DNA of 64,000 nt from Humulus lupulus (taxonomy: Eukaryota > Streptophyta > Magnoliopsida > Rosales > Cannabaceae). A model generated the notes under the pieces. The model ran no database searches. It was given only the letters and a program-made list of their open reading frames with translations, and was not told where the DNA came from. Both the position numbers and the translations under genes were made by a program. How positions within the stretch are numbered: position 1 is the first letter of the stretch; each line of letters starts with the position of its first letter. Of the stretch, positions 22,592 through 34,583 are shown in pieces. The stretch lies in NCBI RefSeq assembly GCF_963169125.1, contig NC_084802.1, positions 35,099,607 through 35,163,606 of the forward strand, given 5' to 3'.

Positions 22592-23060
22592 TGTTGACCC
22601 AGATTTTGGCCAACTGACACGGAGTCAAAATACGCTTGACGTGGATGAATACGTTGAAAAGAATGTGATGACGAAAATAATAAGGACACAAGATTTTATA
22701 GTGGTTCGGCCCCAGGATCTGGTAATAACCTACATCCACTTGAATTGTTATTGAAATAAGATTCAAAGGGGTGATCAAAGAACTGGGGTTCAATGAGTTT
22801 CACTAACCTCTGAAGAAGAAAATACAATTATTCTCGTGTAATCTCTCTCTAATCTCAAATGATCTTTTTTGCTCAAAAGAAAAGGGGTCGGCCCTCTTCC
22901 CTGAGCCCTCTTCTTCTATTTATAAGCTCAGAGAAGATTTACATTGATTTGTTACAGATATTCTTTCCTAAATAATCGGATACTCAGGAAATCATGGGAG
23001 ATAATTTCGGATTCCATCATAACTGCCTAAGATTTCCTTCGCGTATAATGTGCGTACGAC
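22592..23060 (-). repeat. 5' LTR of element A, truncated
   Basis: Matches 11789-12257 base for base in length, with about 11 substitutions and no gaps. Sequence beyond 23060 is unrelated, so about 138 bp (the outer U3 end) is lost. Promoter function may be impaired. Confidence 0.9.
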
Positions 23061-23960
23061 ATACATCCATGGGACCTTATCCATAGGTGAAGGAATCGAC
23101 TAATAATCAAAGAGTCAATACAAATAGTTCAAATACAAAAACACAAATTAAAACTCCTTAATTTTGTTTATGAGAACTTAATGACTACGAAGCAAACTTT
23201 TGGATTCTTGTTCAAATAGCCAGCCTCTTGTTGTTTTAATGATTGATGGACTCCCTCCAGCTACTAGAATCCCTCCAGCTTCAAATCGAGCTCCCCTCGA
23301 AGTCTAGCTTGAACTCTCTTTAAACCTTGCAGCAGAAAAGTTAAAGTTGATTGGTGAACTCTCACCAAATAGCCATGGGTAATGAACTATGAAGCAATGA
23401 ATGCTTTAGACCTTTTCCAGAGAATGTTTCTTGAAGAAACTACTTTTAGCTGCTTAGAAAGGTAGGGTAAACACTTACAAACCGAATATATATACTAGGG
23501 AACAATTAAGGAAAGACAACTCATCAAAAATATATGCTAAGTAAAAATCATGTGTTCAATGTTTCCAATATCTCAACATTCAAATGAATGTCTTAGCATG
23601 ATGTTCAAAATAAGAAGAAAAGACAAGATTAAACATCATGTTCAAATCAATGTGTTGGGTTTTATGCCCTTATAAACCATTAGGTCATTACCAATCCTTA
23701 GGGTACAACCTCTATGAATCTCGGTGTTCTTTATTAATTATTGGTCATTATTGTTAGGTTCTTGGCTCATTTATTGTTCTACTGAAAGCTCTCAAATTAA
23801 TTATTTTGACTCCGCATCAGTTGGCTAAAAAACCAGTCAACAATTATAATTGAATATATTCCAATTTCGATCATAAATAATTGAATTAAACAAATTAATT
23901 ATAAATAAAACAATTAATTATAAATAATTTTTTTAAATTAAATATAGGGACTTTTACCGA
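23061..23960 (-). other. Retrotransposon LTR debris, mixed
   Basis: No coding. 23061-23640 looks like a copia-type LTR in minus orientation (TATATATAC box near 23486, CTTTCC start region). At about 23649 a TGTTGGGTTTTATGCCC start appears, matching the first 24 or so bases of the solo LTR at 52095 (minus strand), then diverging. Boundaries are uncertain. Confidence 0.35.
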
Positions 23961-24289
23961 TGCCTTACAAAGCGCAGGTGAAGGGTGTAAATGTCGGTGC
24001 CTTTACACTTGCACGGGCAAACACTATCTTCAACAGCACGACAAAGACACCGACAAAATAAGGCATAATGACGCCATCCCTTTCCTCTTTTGTTGGTGCT
24101 CTTATTTTTGTCGGTGCTTTAATGCAATGGTGAAGACCTCTTTTGTCGAGCGAGTGTAAAGGTGCCGGTAAAAAAAGTATTACTGATAACGATTTACTGG
24201 CAAGCTTTGCCAGCGCGGAAAGGGGCCGGTAAAGACTAACTAGTATTTTTTGATGCAAATACCTAGTTCAAGTGCTATTTTTTGTAGTG
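23945..24289. mobile_element. Terminal part of a CACTA-type DNA transposon
   Basis: Ends ATTTTTTGTAGTG at 24289, the complement of the plant CACTA inverted end CACTACAAAAAA. The preceding 330 bp carries subterminal repeats in both orientations built on GGTGTAAAGGTGCCGGTAAA-like units (for example GTCGGTGCC, CACCGACA, GTGCCGGTAAA, GGGGCCGGTAAAG). The other end is not in view; no transposase is visible. Confidence 0.65.
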
Positions 24290-24399
24290 TCTACTTGAAC
24301 GTTGCCTTGGGGATTCATTACTCTCAAGAAACTTCTCCGAATTTCTTTCTCCTCGCTCTCAAATTGTGCCTCATTGATGAGAAATGTTTTTAAGGTATC

Positions 24400-24700
24400 C
24401 CAAAGCGACATATAATAAACTTGTAAATGAAGTTGATGATTTACTTTGCTATAATACAGACTAGGGGCTCTACTTCAGCGCATTTTGTAAAATACTCAAC
24501 TACGTCTATTACATATTTTGCTTATGCTCGCTTAGTTCGCAGTGCTTTAATCCAATCAATTCCACAATTCAAATGGCCATGGACTACTAACAGTTGTAAT
24601 CTCATCAAGAGATTCTCTTGGATAATTAGCAAATTTTTTACACTTGTTGCATTTCTTTGATTTTTCAACAAGAAATGAAAGTCATTCTTGAAGAACGAGT
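24400..24700 (-). pseudogene. Decayed gypsy integrase fragment
   Basis: On the minus strand the integrase zinc-finger and core start can be followed across frames: KCKKFANYPRESLDEITTVS, SSPWPFELW, a GIDWIK piece in a shifted frame, and VVEYFTKCAEVEPL. It matches the Tat-type integrase order (CDKC-RF ... SPWPF-WGID ... DYFTKWAEAEP). Several stops; an old remnant. Confidence 0.6.
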
Positions 24701-24854
24701 GCTTAGCGACCATATCATCAAATTTTGTGATCTCGACCAGTTTTACTAGAAGGTCCAAAATAATCAAGTCCTTTCTTGAAATTCGACCATGAGTGTCATT
24801 CATCTTACCTAAAAGGGATGAAAACCAAAGAAAAGAAGAAGCAATTGAATACAT

Positions 24855-26940
24855 GTGCCCGCAGTTTATTCATTTCCTTGGCATTGGGTAGATAAATTAT
24901 ACAGTTATATTCTAAAAGAAATTGAACAGAATCAAAGAAAAAATTAGTAAGTTTAAAAAGAATATAAAGGATGATTGGAAAGAGTTGAAAAGAATTGAAA
25001 ATATTAAATTAAAAAATTGATTAATAAAGAGCATGGTAAGGCATAGATTCGCTTAAGTGAATTTTATTTTAATATTGATATTATATCAAATATAATTATA
25101 ATTCTACACTATTACAATTGAATAATTATTTTTAAATGAATCTAAATTCTAATTTTAAAACCTTCCATATTATATATCTTATAGCAACAAAATAGCAATT
25201 TGACCCAATGCAGTATTAGACATATAATATAACAAACCAAAATTATTTAATAATTTAAATTACATAAAAAAAAACTTGACTAAACTTATGTAAAACATAC
25301 TAACAAATTATTAAACAAAGATAATTTAAATGTAAAAATAGTAAAGTAGAAAAGAATGAACATCAATATTGAAATACAATTTAAGTACATAATCTACATT
25401 CTAACTTTACCAACATTTCTAATCTAATTTACTTATTTTTGTTATTAAAATAAGTAAAGTTATACTGCTGCTACTACTACTAATAATAATAATAAAAAAA
25501 AAAAAAAATAAGCCAAGTATTTACACCCTAGGAAGTGATGATTTTTACAATGCATAAGGTCTTTATTTATCAAGTTCGAATGCTCAAAAAAAATTATTTT
25601 TCATGTACAATAAGTGAAAATGTGTTTGGAAATTAAGGAACGTCCCGTCCCGAGGATGGAAATTCCACCGAGCTAAGAAGCATTTTTCAAAATAGCTACA
25701 TTGGCGGAGGTGATAGCGAGGAGCTTCATGGCTCGAGCATGTGGGCGACAAGGAGCTACAAAACTGCAAGTTGTTGCAATTTTGGGCCTGTCGAAATTGA
25801 GGCCTGCATGGGCTGTTGCTCCAACTGGGCCAAAATATAAGAGATGGAAATAGGCCCGTATTAATAAAAAATGCTTCGTTGATTGAAATCAAATGGCTAG
25901 TATGAGAATAGTGGAAATTACATTTTATATCGACTTTTTATTGAAGTTTTAAAAAATATAGCTTTTTTTTAACATAATTTTTTATGGCTTTTTCTTCCAT
26001 ATTTTTGTCAAAATTTCTAATTATGCGATATATTTATTACCATTGAACTTTTTTTCAAGTAGAATGATAGTTTTGTAATTTCATTTTATTTAATTTTTTT
26101 AACTTTTCTATACTACGTTTTTTATGGAAAAAAACTTACATTTTCAGTTATTATAAATGGTAGATTTTATATTATTTTATTTTAACTTTTTTATATTATT
26201 ATCAAACCAACTAAATAAGCATGAAGCAAGAATTGTCATTGGTATTTTAAAATCATTTTAAAAAATATCTTGAAAACTTCCTCCCGCCTTCTAAAATCAA
26301 CCAGTTCTCATAATGATTTTCCTTTCCTGTCTATGAGATTTTTATTAGTTCTGACAAAATATTGGTCATTTTTCTCAAGAGCCTCATCAATGGTGCAAAA
26401 CTACAAAATTTAGGGAAAAAGTTTACTGAATGATACATTTTGTCTTAGTATTATAAACGATGGGGACCACCCCTTTGGGTTTTTTGGTAGGTTGATAATC
26501 ATGTTCTATTATATATCTTAGCCAACTCCTATTCTTGGGTCCTACTCTACTCTAAGATTGTGTTAGCCAAACACTTGGGGTAAGCAAACAACCCCTTTGA
26601 CTTTCACATTCTGTAATTTCTATCGAATTTCTTTATTTCCACTCCACACAAATGATTTGATATACTACTCATTCTTAACAATCACAATATATTTACTTAT
26701 CTTTTTTGCACTGTTAATTTACTTGGAATGAAACTTCCCCATTACTAGAATTCTTTGACTCCTAAGTCAAAATTTAAATTAGAATTCTTTTTATATAACT
26801 AATTTTATATTAAATTTTTCTTTGGTTGTTTTGCAAAAATCTTTTTTTTTTTTGTGATATGAATTGTGTTTATTATTTTTTTATTTATTATAAAAATTTT
26901 CTTTCTTATTTTTATATTGTACGTTTCTTTTTTCAAATCC
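24855..26940. other. AT-rich intergenic sequence, no gene recognised
   Basis: Mostly AT-rich with short A and T runs and an AATAAT microsatellite ending in a long A-run at about 25482-25508. One island of balanced composition at about 25635-25860 stands out (listed separately). No terminal repeats or coding motifs were found. Confidence 0.6.
25692..25853 (+). other. Unrecognised possible exon-like island
   Basis: In otherwise AT-rich sequence, a plus-strand frame reads LAEVIARSFMARACGRQGAT then KLQVVAILGLSKLRPAWAVA and a lysine-rich end KYKRWK before a stop at about 25853. A TAG that could be a splice acceptor precedes it at about 25691. I do not recognise the protein; it may be a captured or decayed host exon, or chance. 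Confidence 0.2.
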
Positions 26941-26948
26941 TGGGTAAG

Positions 26949-27471
26949 GTAACCAGTTACTTGATTTATCTTTGACAATTATGTAAAAAAAATCCTAAAG
27001 CTAGGTTAAATAACATGTACCAGGAAGAGTAACCAGTTACCTTGAGAGGAGTAACCTTCTGCCATAAGAGGGGTAACCAGTTACCATAAGAGGGGTGACG
27101 GGTTACTCTTATTAAATATGAAAAGAAACATCAAATCTGAATGAAAAAGAGGAAGAACACTTCATTAAAAAAAGGAAAAAATAACTAAGATTTTAGTAAC
27201 ATAGGTAACTAGTTACCATAAAGAACCCAAAAATATATACACACATATTAATGTGAAAGTAACCAGTTACCCACTGAAATATACACAAAAAGAACGTGAA
27301 TGTAACCAGTTACCCCAGAAATATACATACAAATAACGGGAAGGTAACTAGTTTCCACAAATTTGAAGATAGAAAAAAAAAATCAGATCCACCCCCTTTC
27401 CTTTCTCTCCCATATTCTTCATATAATTTTTTTTTCTAGATTTGAATGTTCCCATCAAGGTAACTGGTTAT
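26949..27471. repeat. Cluster of GTAAC[C/T][A/G]GTTAC palindromes
   Basis: Exact or near copies at 26949-26960, 27029-27040, 27073-27084, 27095-27106 (degenerate), 27205-27216 (perfect palindrome GTAACTAGTTAC), 27259-27270, 27302-27313, 27340-27351 (one change) and 27460-27471 (one change). Five are exactly GTAACCAGTTAC. Spacing is irregular, 22-110 bp. No ORF spans them. Confidence 0.9.
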
Positions 27472-27619
27472 CCATTCACGTTTGCATATTTTTATTAGTT
27501 TTCTTTCCAAATTTTGGTGTTCCTATAAGGGTTACAGTAAAAAGAAAATGCTGAAAAAATTGATTTGAATTTTTTTTACATATAGTGGAAAAAACTATAA
27601 AAAAAAATTACAATAATAA

Positions 27620-28260
27620 AATATAATACATAAAAAAAATAGTGAAATAATTATGTAATGTTAAAATATGTGTGAAAAAATGGGAAAAAAAGATAATGGA
27701 ATGAGAAAAGAATAAGTACAAAAAAGAAGAAAAAAGAAGGAAAAAAAAAACAAAACAAAACAAATGATGAAAGAAAAAAATAGATGAATGAATAAAAATG
27801 AAAAGAAGAAGAAGAAAAATAATGGGAAAATAGAAAGAAAAAATTGAAAAAAAAATGGAAGAAGAAAAAAAGAAAGAAAGAAAAGCTCATATGTGTGAAA
27901 AATGAAAAAAAAAATGGAAGAAGAAAAAAAGAAAGGAAAAAAAAGCTCATATATGTGGAAAAAAAATGGGAGGAGAAAATAATAAATACAAAAATGAAGA
28001 AAATATAGAAGGAAAATGAGAAAAAAAGAAAAAAAGTATGAAAACAGAAAAAATATGAAAAAAAAAACATTACAAATGAAATAAAGAAGAAGAAGAATAA
28101 TGAAAAAATGGAAAGAAACAAAAAAGATAAAGAAAAAAATTGGTAGAATATAAAAAGAAAAAATAAGTAAGGGAAAAAGAAAACAAATAACTGAAAAATA
28201 ATTAAAAAATGAAGCAAAAAAAATTTGAAAAAAAATAAAATAAAATCACCTTCAAAATTA
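27620..28260. repeat. Purine-rich low-complexity tract
   Basis: About 640 bp with A and G nearly exclusively on the plus strand (GAAAAA/AAGAAG units). It includes a near-tandem duplication of about 57 bp at 27847-27960 ending in AGCTCATATRTGTG. The long phenylalanine-rich frame on the minus strand is a composition effect and not a gene. Confidence 0.85.
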
Positions 28261-31200
28261 AAGAAAATATAACTATAATAAAAAATGTGACATTTCTATA
28301 TTTTAGTTAAGTACTAATTATATTTCTCATATTTAATAAATTTTTCTATACAAATTAAGACAAATATAATTCTCATATTTTTACTATAAAAGCTATATTT
28401 TTTAAAAATCCACTCAAGAATACGAGATTGGAGAGGGAAATGGCTTAGAATTAGTCTTGGACCATGTGGAAAGAATGGAGAAATGAGGCCCAATTTTTAT
28501 TTATTTATTCTGACAAACAAATCCCATAGGTCGGCCCAACTCTACTAAACTGGAATAACAGGCATCAGTAGTTTGGTAGTAAAATACGTTATTTCTACAA
28601 ACAATTAATAAATTATAAATTAGTAATGAAAAATCATGATGTAGAAGGGACGAATTAAAATTGCGATTGCTAAAAAAGACGCAAATTAGAAACGTGTCAC
28701 ACAATTTCTACACGACCATAATCAACCATAAAAATTAGAGTTTATGATCACCCTTTATCATTGATAAGTACATTATTTCGTTAGTATCATGATGACCTAA
28801 TAAACGTTTTGACCGATCTATGATTACCTAAAAAAATTTTACTGCAGCCTAAACTATGAGCACGAGGGTAGTTTTGAATTTTGATTGGATTTATATACAC
28901 TTGGACAACATCATTATTCATGAGTCACATAGCAATTAAAATATAATTAAGACTTTAACATTTATTTTAATGCAAAGAATAAGAAATTAAGAGAAAATAA
29001 AATAATCATTAACATATGGAATGTGCAGAATTGACATAATTATATATATATTTATTTATATGACAGAGATGAAAAATTGTATTTTAGTGATTTACACGTG
29101 AAATAACTTACATGAACAGGTATAAGAGCTTAGATTCATGCACTGAAGTTTAAAAAAAGTACAACAACAACTATTACTATTATTAAAAAGTATTGTATAT
29201 ATAATTCTACTTTAAAGAATTGGAAAGGTAGAAGATTCATTACATATATTCAAAATTTTGACAATGACATGTACATCATATACCGCTTAAACATTGGACC
29301 TAATATTCTTGATGTTTTGTTGTTTTTTCTTTTTATTTATTTTTCTTAATTGGAGTGGGAAAAGTTTAATTAATTAAATAGTATCAACTAAAAAAATCAA
29401 AATCAAAATCATTTATATATTTGTGCGATCTAGCTAGCTAGTGTAAACAATAATATATTATAATTTTTAATGACCAAAAAATGAAATTAATAATTTAATT
29501 AATCAATAATTAGAGTCGTATTTGACTAATAACATGACAGCTGCGAACGCACTATTAATCTTTGACTCTTCCAAAAACCCAATGTATTTGGAGCCGTCTC
29601 TTTTCCAAGTTGTGTGGATTTAAATTAAAACAATGTACACCTAGCAAACCCCAAAGAAGATCCCACCTACACTAAACCACTTGCACAAAATAAAAATAAA
29701 AACTAGAGATTACTTTTTCATTATATATAAAATAATATATATACATATATTTATATATAGATAATGAGATGGCGTATATGTTTTAATATCATCAGAAGTA
29801 AAATTCTCCTTTGATTACAAATGTAGCACATGTTAAGTATTATTTATTTTTCTTACGGCTTATTAGTATAGCTTTCAAGCCAAAATCAGCTCACCTCACG
29901 ATGTGCAAAAATAAATAAAAACACCTATATAGAATATATATTGTCGTTTGTGGAAGACCCGTCAATTAAATTGTTCACGTAACAATAATAATAATTAATT
30001 TTATATATTAAAGTTTGTCTTAATAGAAAAGTTCGGTCGTGTTGGAATTTTTTTTATTGTTCTAAAAAAACAAGCAAAGATTCCAAAAGTAAAACCTGAG
30101 GTGGGGACAAGTTGGCTGGGATTCTTTTCCTGGATTCCATTTATTTATTTATTTTTTAAAAAAAACACATGCAATTATGTAGGTGAAGTAGGAGATAGAT
30201 GGGGAGGGGCCAGTGGGAGGTTTCCTAAGATTTTGGGAAAATAAGAAATAAATTATTAATTAGTTGACCCTTCAGGACACCAAACAACAAAGTGTTTGGC
30301 TCAAGGGGAAAGGGGAGGGCAAAGAGCGGGCTGAGGTTGGACGCGGCGGTCCCCTCTGCACAATACACAACCTTTCGGGACTCTATTAACCAATTCCAAC
30401 CAATTCTCTTCTCTTCTCTTCTTGTTTACCACTCAATCCAATATTACACTTACCGCAACTGGTTTTTCTTTCTTTCTTTCTTTTATTTTATTTAAGATAG
30501 GATAGTCGCTTGTGGTTTTCATATTAGACAATTACGGTGGTTCTTTTATTATACATCAAATTTTTATATTATACAAAATATTAATTTTTTTTATATATTT
30601 TATATTATTTAAATATTATATTTTTACATATTTTTATTAATTAAAAAAATAAAAAACTAATAAATTTAGAAAATGAATAAAAAATAAAAAAATGTTTAAA
30701 GGAATTTTAAAATATTTATAAAAGTAGAAAAAGATATAAAGAATATAAAGAAGTTCTATTTTCAATCATGAGTTTAAAAGGGCTGCTGTAAGACTATTTA
30801 ATTATAATTTTTCAAATTTTTAAAGAAACGGCTTATTTAAAAGAGCTGCTGTGAGTAATCTTAGTACTTAAATAAATATATTATTGCCTCGAAACAGTAA
30901 TACTAGTAATAATAAAACACCGTAAAAATATTAGATGATTAATATTAATGTTGTTGGTAATTTATAAATATTTTAATTATTACAAATAATGATCATTATA
31001 GACCTTTTATTTAATTATTAGCAAATGAGTAATAATAGGAAATTTCCAAATTATACAAAATAATAATACGTTATTAGTTTTAATTATAAATATTTTTAAG
31101 TGGATTACTTTGTTTTAATTTTGTCGTTAAAATTATATGCTAATTTTTTGTGTAAATTATAAATGTAAGGACAACTACTCACAGAAATTAACTTAGGATT

Positions 31201-31623
31201 TATTACAAACTTTTTCTTTTTAAAAAAAAAATATATATCTTATAGTAATTTGTGTTTTTCTTAATTTCTTAAAAAAAAATTGTTTTGGCCCTTTTCGATT
31301 TGTGAGGCTGGCTCGTTCCTAGTGATTTGGATTGACTATTAATATAGTTTTGTGTACAGTGTACTAGACTGATATCTCTATATTTCGTTATCCTAATTTT
31401 GAATAGATATGTTTATTTAGAAGTAAGAAGTAAATATTTTTAGTGGGATTAACATAGATAAATATATATAGTTTATCCATGCATAATGAATTACAAGCAA
31501 TAACTAGAATTTTTTTAGGAAAAAAAAAATCAATTAAACTCACATATGTAAGCAAAATAAACATCCTACTATGTTTGAGTTTCGGCTAATTTGCTATTTG
31601 TAATAGAAAATTCAAATTATTTA
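28261..31623. other. AT-rich sequence without recognised genes
   Basis: No retrotransposon domains, LTR ends or convincing ORFs were found. A GC-richer patch at 30290-30370 and a TTTC microsatellite at about 30466-30486 are the only landmarks. This could be old unrecognisable repeats or true intergenic DNA. Confidence 0.5.
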
Positions 31624-32098
31624 CAGCATCTCCAATGCAGTGTCAAAAAATTTATATAATATTATATTTAGTATATCTTACAAAAAGTATGACTCCAATG
31701 TGTTCTAAAAATTTTGTTAAATTTAGCGCATGTTAAAAATTGTATCAAATTTGACACAAAATATAGTATGGGTCAAATTTGACACATCAATAAATGCTAT
31801 TTTTTTATTTATTATATTGTCAATAATTATTATAATTTACAAGTTGACAATTAATGATCAACCATATATCATTTTTTATTTATTTTTTTATGACAAATTT
31901 CTTGGAGTACATAATTTGAATAATAAAAAAATTAATTTTTGTAAATTCTCAATGAATGCTAAATGAATTATTGATTTTTTTGTGTTCATTTACATATTGT
32001 GCATTGTAGTACAATTGTAAATATTTGACCAAATATATCATTAACTCATTTTGGTGCTAAATTTGACACCAAATTTACATCTTGCATTGGAGATAGTC
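31624..32098. mobile_element. MITE, PIF/Harbinger (Tourist) type
   Basis: 475-bp non-coding element with inverted ends CAGCATCTCCAATGCA and TGCATTGGAGATAGTC (13 of 16 paired). It is flanked by TTA at 31621-31623 and 32099-32101, the 3-bp target expected for this superfamily. The interior is AT-rich with AAATTTGACACC-like repeats in both orientations. Confidence 0.75.
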
Positions 32099-32368
32099 TT
32101 ACTTTCTATTTCCTCTATAAAAATAATCTAAACTTTGGTCGAAATAAAAAATAATGTCATAATAATGACAATAATTAGTTCTTTAAAAAGACATACATAA
32201 TTAACTATCTTAATTATATACATATTTATTTAGTTAGTTACTAATAAAACGTATTAATAAATTTTTCTGCCTCTCCAAAAAAGTATTGTGCAATATTGCC
32301 ATTTCCGCTACATGGTCATTATTCTCTCTCCAAACATGCATATATATCATGATTTAACTGTTGTAACT

Positions 32369-32711
32369 GTTATACAATGCTATCGAACACACACAAACTT
32401 GAAACTAAGAACACACACAAATTTGTCAATAACACTTCTATGTACGTTGTTCAGAAGGATTTCTCCAACCTACATCCATGGCAAACCAACTCTCTTTGAT
32501 CTTTATTGTTCTGATGGTGATTACAAAGTAAGCTAGCTATGTTACAAATGATTACAAGCCTATTTATAGCTATAGACACAGAATATAACTAACTTAGCTG
32601 TTAAACATGACATCCAGACATATTTACCTAACAATCCTATACCAGAGGCTTTATAAGATAGCCACATAGACTATACGACAATCATATTACATTAGCAATC
32701 AACACATCACA
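32369..32711 (-). repeat. 3' LTR of minus-strand copia element (approximate)
   Basis: In element orientation it starts TGTGATGTG at 32711, directly after the polypurine tract (minus-strand CAAGGTGGAGAAT at 32712-32725). Its end is placed at TGTTATAC (32369, plus) from the TG...CA rule only. The matching 5' LTR is not present, so the outer end is a guess. Confidence 0.5.
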
Positions 32712-32739
32712 ATTCTCCACCTTGATTGATAATGAACAA

Positions 32740-33228
32740 TTAGAAAGATTTTCAGATCACTATTCTTAATCATCTGTGATCTAAAGTAAGTTTAGACAGT
32801 GTCTAAACTTGGTTATAGGCAAAGGCTTGGTGAGCATATCTGTTGGATTGTCATCAGTACGTACTTTGCTGAGTTTGACCCTCCGTTCTGAGATAACATC
32901 TCGAATGAAGTGTAACCGCACATCAATGTGCTTAGTTCTTTCATGGAAGACCTGATTTTTGCTGAGGTGCAAGACACTTTGACTACCACAGTAGACAGTT
33001 AAATGTTTCTGGTCTATGCCAAATTCTCTAGTAATTCATTTGAGCCGCAATGCTTCTTTCACAGCTTCTGTACATGCTATGTATTAAGCCTCAGTTGTAG
33101 ATAAAGCAACAATAGACTGTAGGTTTGCTTTCCAACTTATAGTGCACCCATTCAGATTGACTACATATCATGTTTGTGATCTTCTTGAGTCAATGTCACC
33201 AGCATAATCAGAGTCTACAAAAGCCTAC
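32740..33228 (-). pseudogene. Copia RNase H, 3' segment (split by Tat element B)
   Basis: Minus strand from 33228 down: FVDSDYAGDIDSRRS, an NGCTISWKA block, ALSTTEA, YIACTEAVKEALRLK, then the 63-aa ORF with HLSKNQVFHERTKHIDVRLH and LTKPLPITKFRHCLNLL, the usual copia pol terminus. Stops lie at about 33170 and 33085. The upstream part of the same domain is at 48357-48721; element B separates them. Confidence 0.9.
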
Positions 33229-34108
33229 TGTTTACCGAGTTTTTCGGAAACGAATACAAACAAAATAATGAAAAGATAAGAACTGTAGAGGTGCAAAAAT
33301 ATAAGTAGACAAACAGGTTTTTTACGTGGTTCAGGCGTTAACGAGCCCTAGTCCACGAGTCGATGTTATTATACTTGTCGAGAATTACAGTAAAATGGCT
33401 GGTGTATAAGACCCTCACAAACTCCCAGTGTTCCTCTCGGGTTCTCTTGAAGAAGATGAAGCTAGAGAGATTTTTGGCAGAGTTCTTGCTCTGTAATTTT
33501 CTTGGTCCCCTCCCATCGTAAAATGAGGAGGTCTTTATAGCTAGGGTTTTGGATTAGGGTTCTACTCTGCCCCCATGAGTCTTAATTACACCAGCCTTAA
33601 ATAGGGAATACAATTACCGTCGTAGCATGGCTACAAGGCTCTACGTATGTATAATTACATGAAAATATGGGGAGTGTCAAAAGGCAGCTGTCTTTTCCAG
33701 GCTGTCAGCGGAACAGTAGGCGAAAAGGCACTTTTAGGCGTGCTGGGATGTGTGCGGCCTTGACCTGTCAGGCGGGATCCTGTGTCAGGTGAGTATCATT
33801 TCAACTATGCCTCCTTCGTGACTCGACCGCTTAGTCTTCTTCCGTGCGAGGCACGGAACTGTATCCGCGAAGGTAACCTGAAGTGCTTCTCCTGGAAGGA
33901 CCTTCCCCGAAGGATATCCCTTCGGGAGTCCGGGAGAGTTGACGAGCTTCCGGGTCGCGGTTGCTTGAAAGAATGTGCTAGACACTAAACCGGAGAGGTG
34001 AAGCCTTTCTGTTCATCCGCGAGCCCTGGTCACCCTTCGTGAAAGATTTTGATAATTCTGCTTCCCCGAGGCTATCCATCTAAACGCTATCCGGAAATCT
34101 GGATAACA
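33229..34108 (-). repeat. 3' LTR of element B
   Basis: Starts (element sense) TGTTATCC at 34108 and ends CGGTAAACA at 33229. It abuts the polypurine tract at 34109-34121 (minus-strand CTTGGGGGGTAAA). Preceded on the plus strand by CCTAC, the target duplication. Confidence 0.95.
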
Positions 34109-34121
34109 TTTACCCCCCAAG
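34109..34121 (-). other. 3' polypurine tract of element B
   Basis: Minus-strand CTTGGGGGGTAAA directly before the 3' LTR; nearly identical to the tract of element A. Confidence 0.9.
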
Positions 34122-34574
34122 GTCACGGAGCTTGAGAGGTCCGGGAGCTTGTACAGTCCTCCGGGTATTCTGGTTTCTAGATTAGGCGTGGGGTCACCTC
34201 CTGTGTTCCTGGAGGGGTTCCTTTTTCCCGTCTGAGTGTTAGTACAAAAAAAAAAAAGAAATTTCTTCTGTTTGAACTCAAGTACTCAAGTGTGGCAAGG
34301 GCCACACGTCATGCAGGGAATGGCTCTGTGACCAAGACGTGTGCGTGAGGTGACTGGCTGAGTATGCGTGCGTCAGGCGTCTGAGTAGTGATTTGACGGT
34401 ATTTAATGGTACACCGAGCCCGAGATGGTACAATGATGGGAAATAAATACTTTATTCCCATCCGAGGAGTCATAAATGGGACCGGCGCTTCATCCCCAGC
34501 CGTTGGATCTGATGCATGCGGTATGGGAAGATCGGGACCGTCCATTTGTGGAATTCGAAATGACTTCGTTCCTG

Positions 34575-34583
34575 TTATAAAAA
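34575..34583 (+). promoter_or_regulatory. TATA box of the convergent gene in element B
   Basis: TTATAAAAA on the plus strand, about 470 bp inside the LTR. It is followed by a leader with plausible introns (34710-34795 and 34866-35333, both GT...AG), the second ending two bases before the start codon. Inferred. Confidence 0.5.

Larger units (their letters stand above)
11789..23060 (-). mobile_element. Tat-lineage Ty3/gypsy retrotransposon 'A' with convergent extra gene
   Basis: Two LTR copies in the same orientation (11789-12395 and 22592-23060) enclose, on the minus strand, primer site, gag, protease, RT, RNase H and integrase. A multi-exon gene sits on the plus strand between integrase and the 3' LTR. 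The 5' LTR is cut at 23060 and lacks about 138 bp, so no target duplication can be read. Over the shared 469 bp I count about 11 differences by hand, mostly transitions. Placement in Tat rests on the CHHC gag knuckle, RT style (FMDAYSGYNQI, YVDDMLVKS), the extra RNase H style, and the antisense ORF, which is a recorded feature of this lineage. Confidence 0.9.

Noticed and set aside
23648..23680. Second copy of the solo LTR family
   Set aside because: Only about 24 bases match the LTR start before the sequences diverge; not enough to call an element.
27651..28217. Long minus-strand frame of 188 residues, mostly Phe/Ser/Leu
   Set aside because: It is the complement of a purine-only low-complexity tract; there is no domain and the composition alone keeps stops away.
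30292..30495. Possible host gene start in a GC-richer patch
   Set aside because: Only a 67-aa frame ending in a TTTC microsatellite; no domain, splice structure or continuation was found.
32781..32972. Independent short gene on the minus strand
   Set aside because: It is the C-terminal end of copia RNase H, continuing the frame split by element B.
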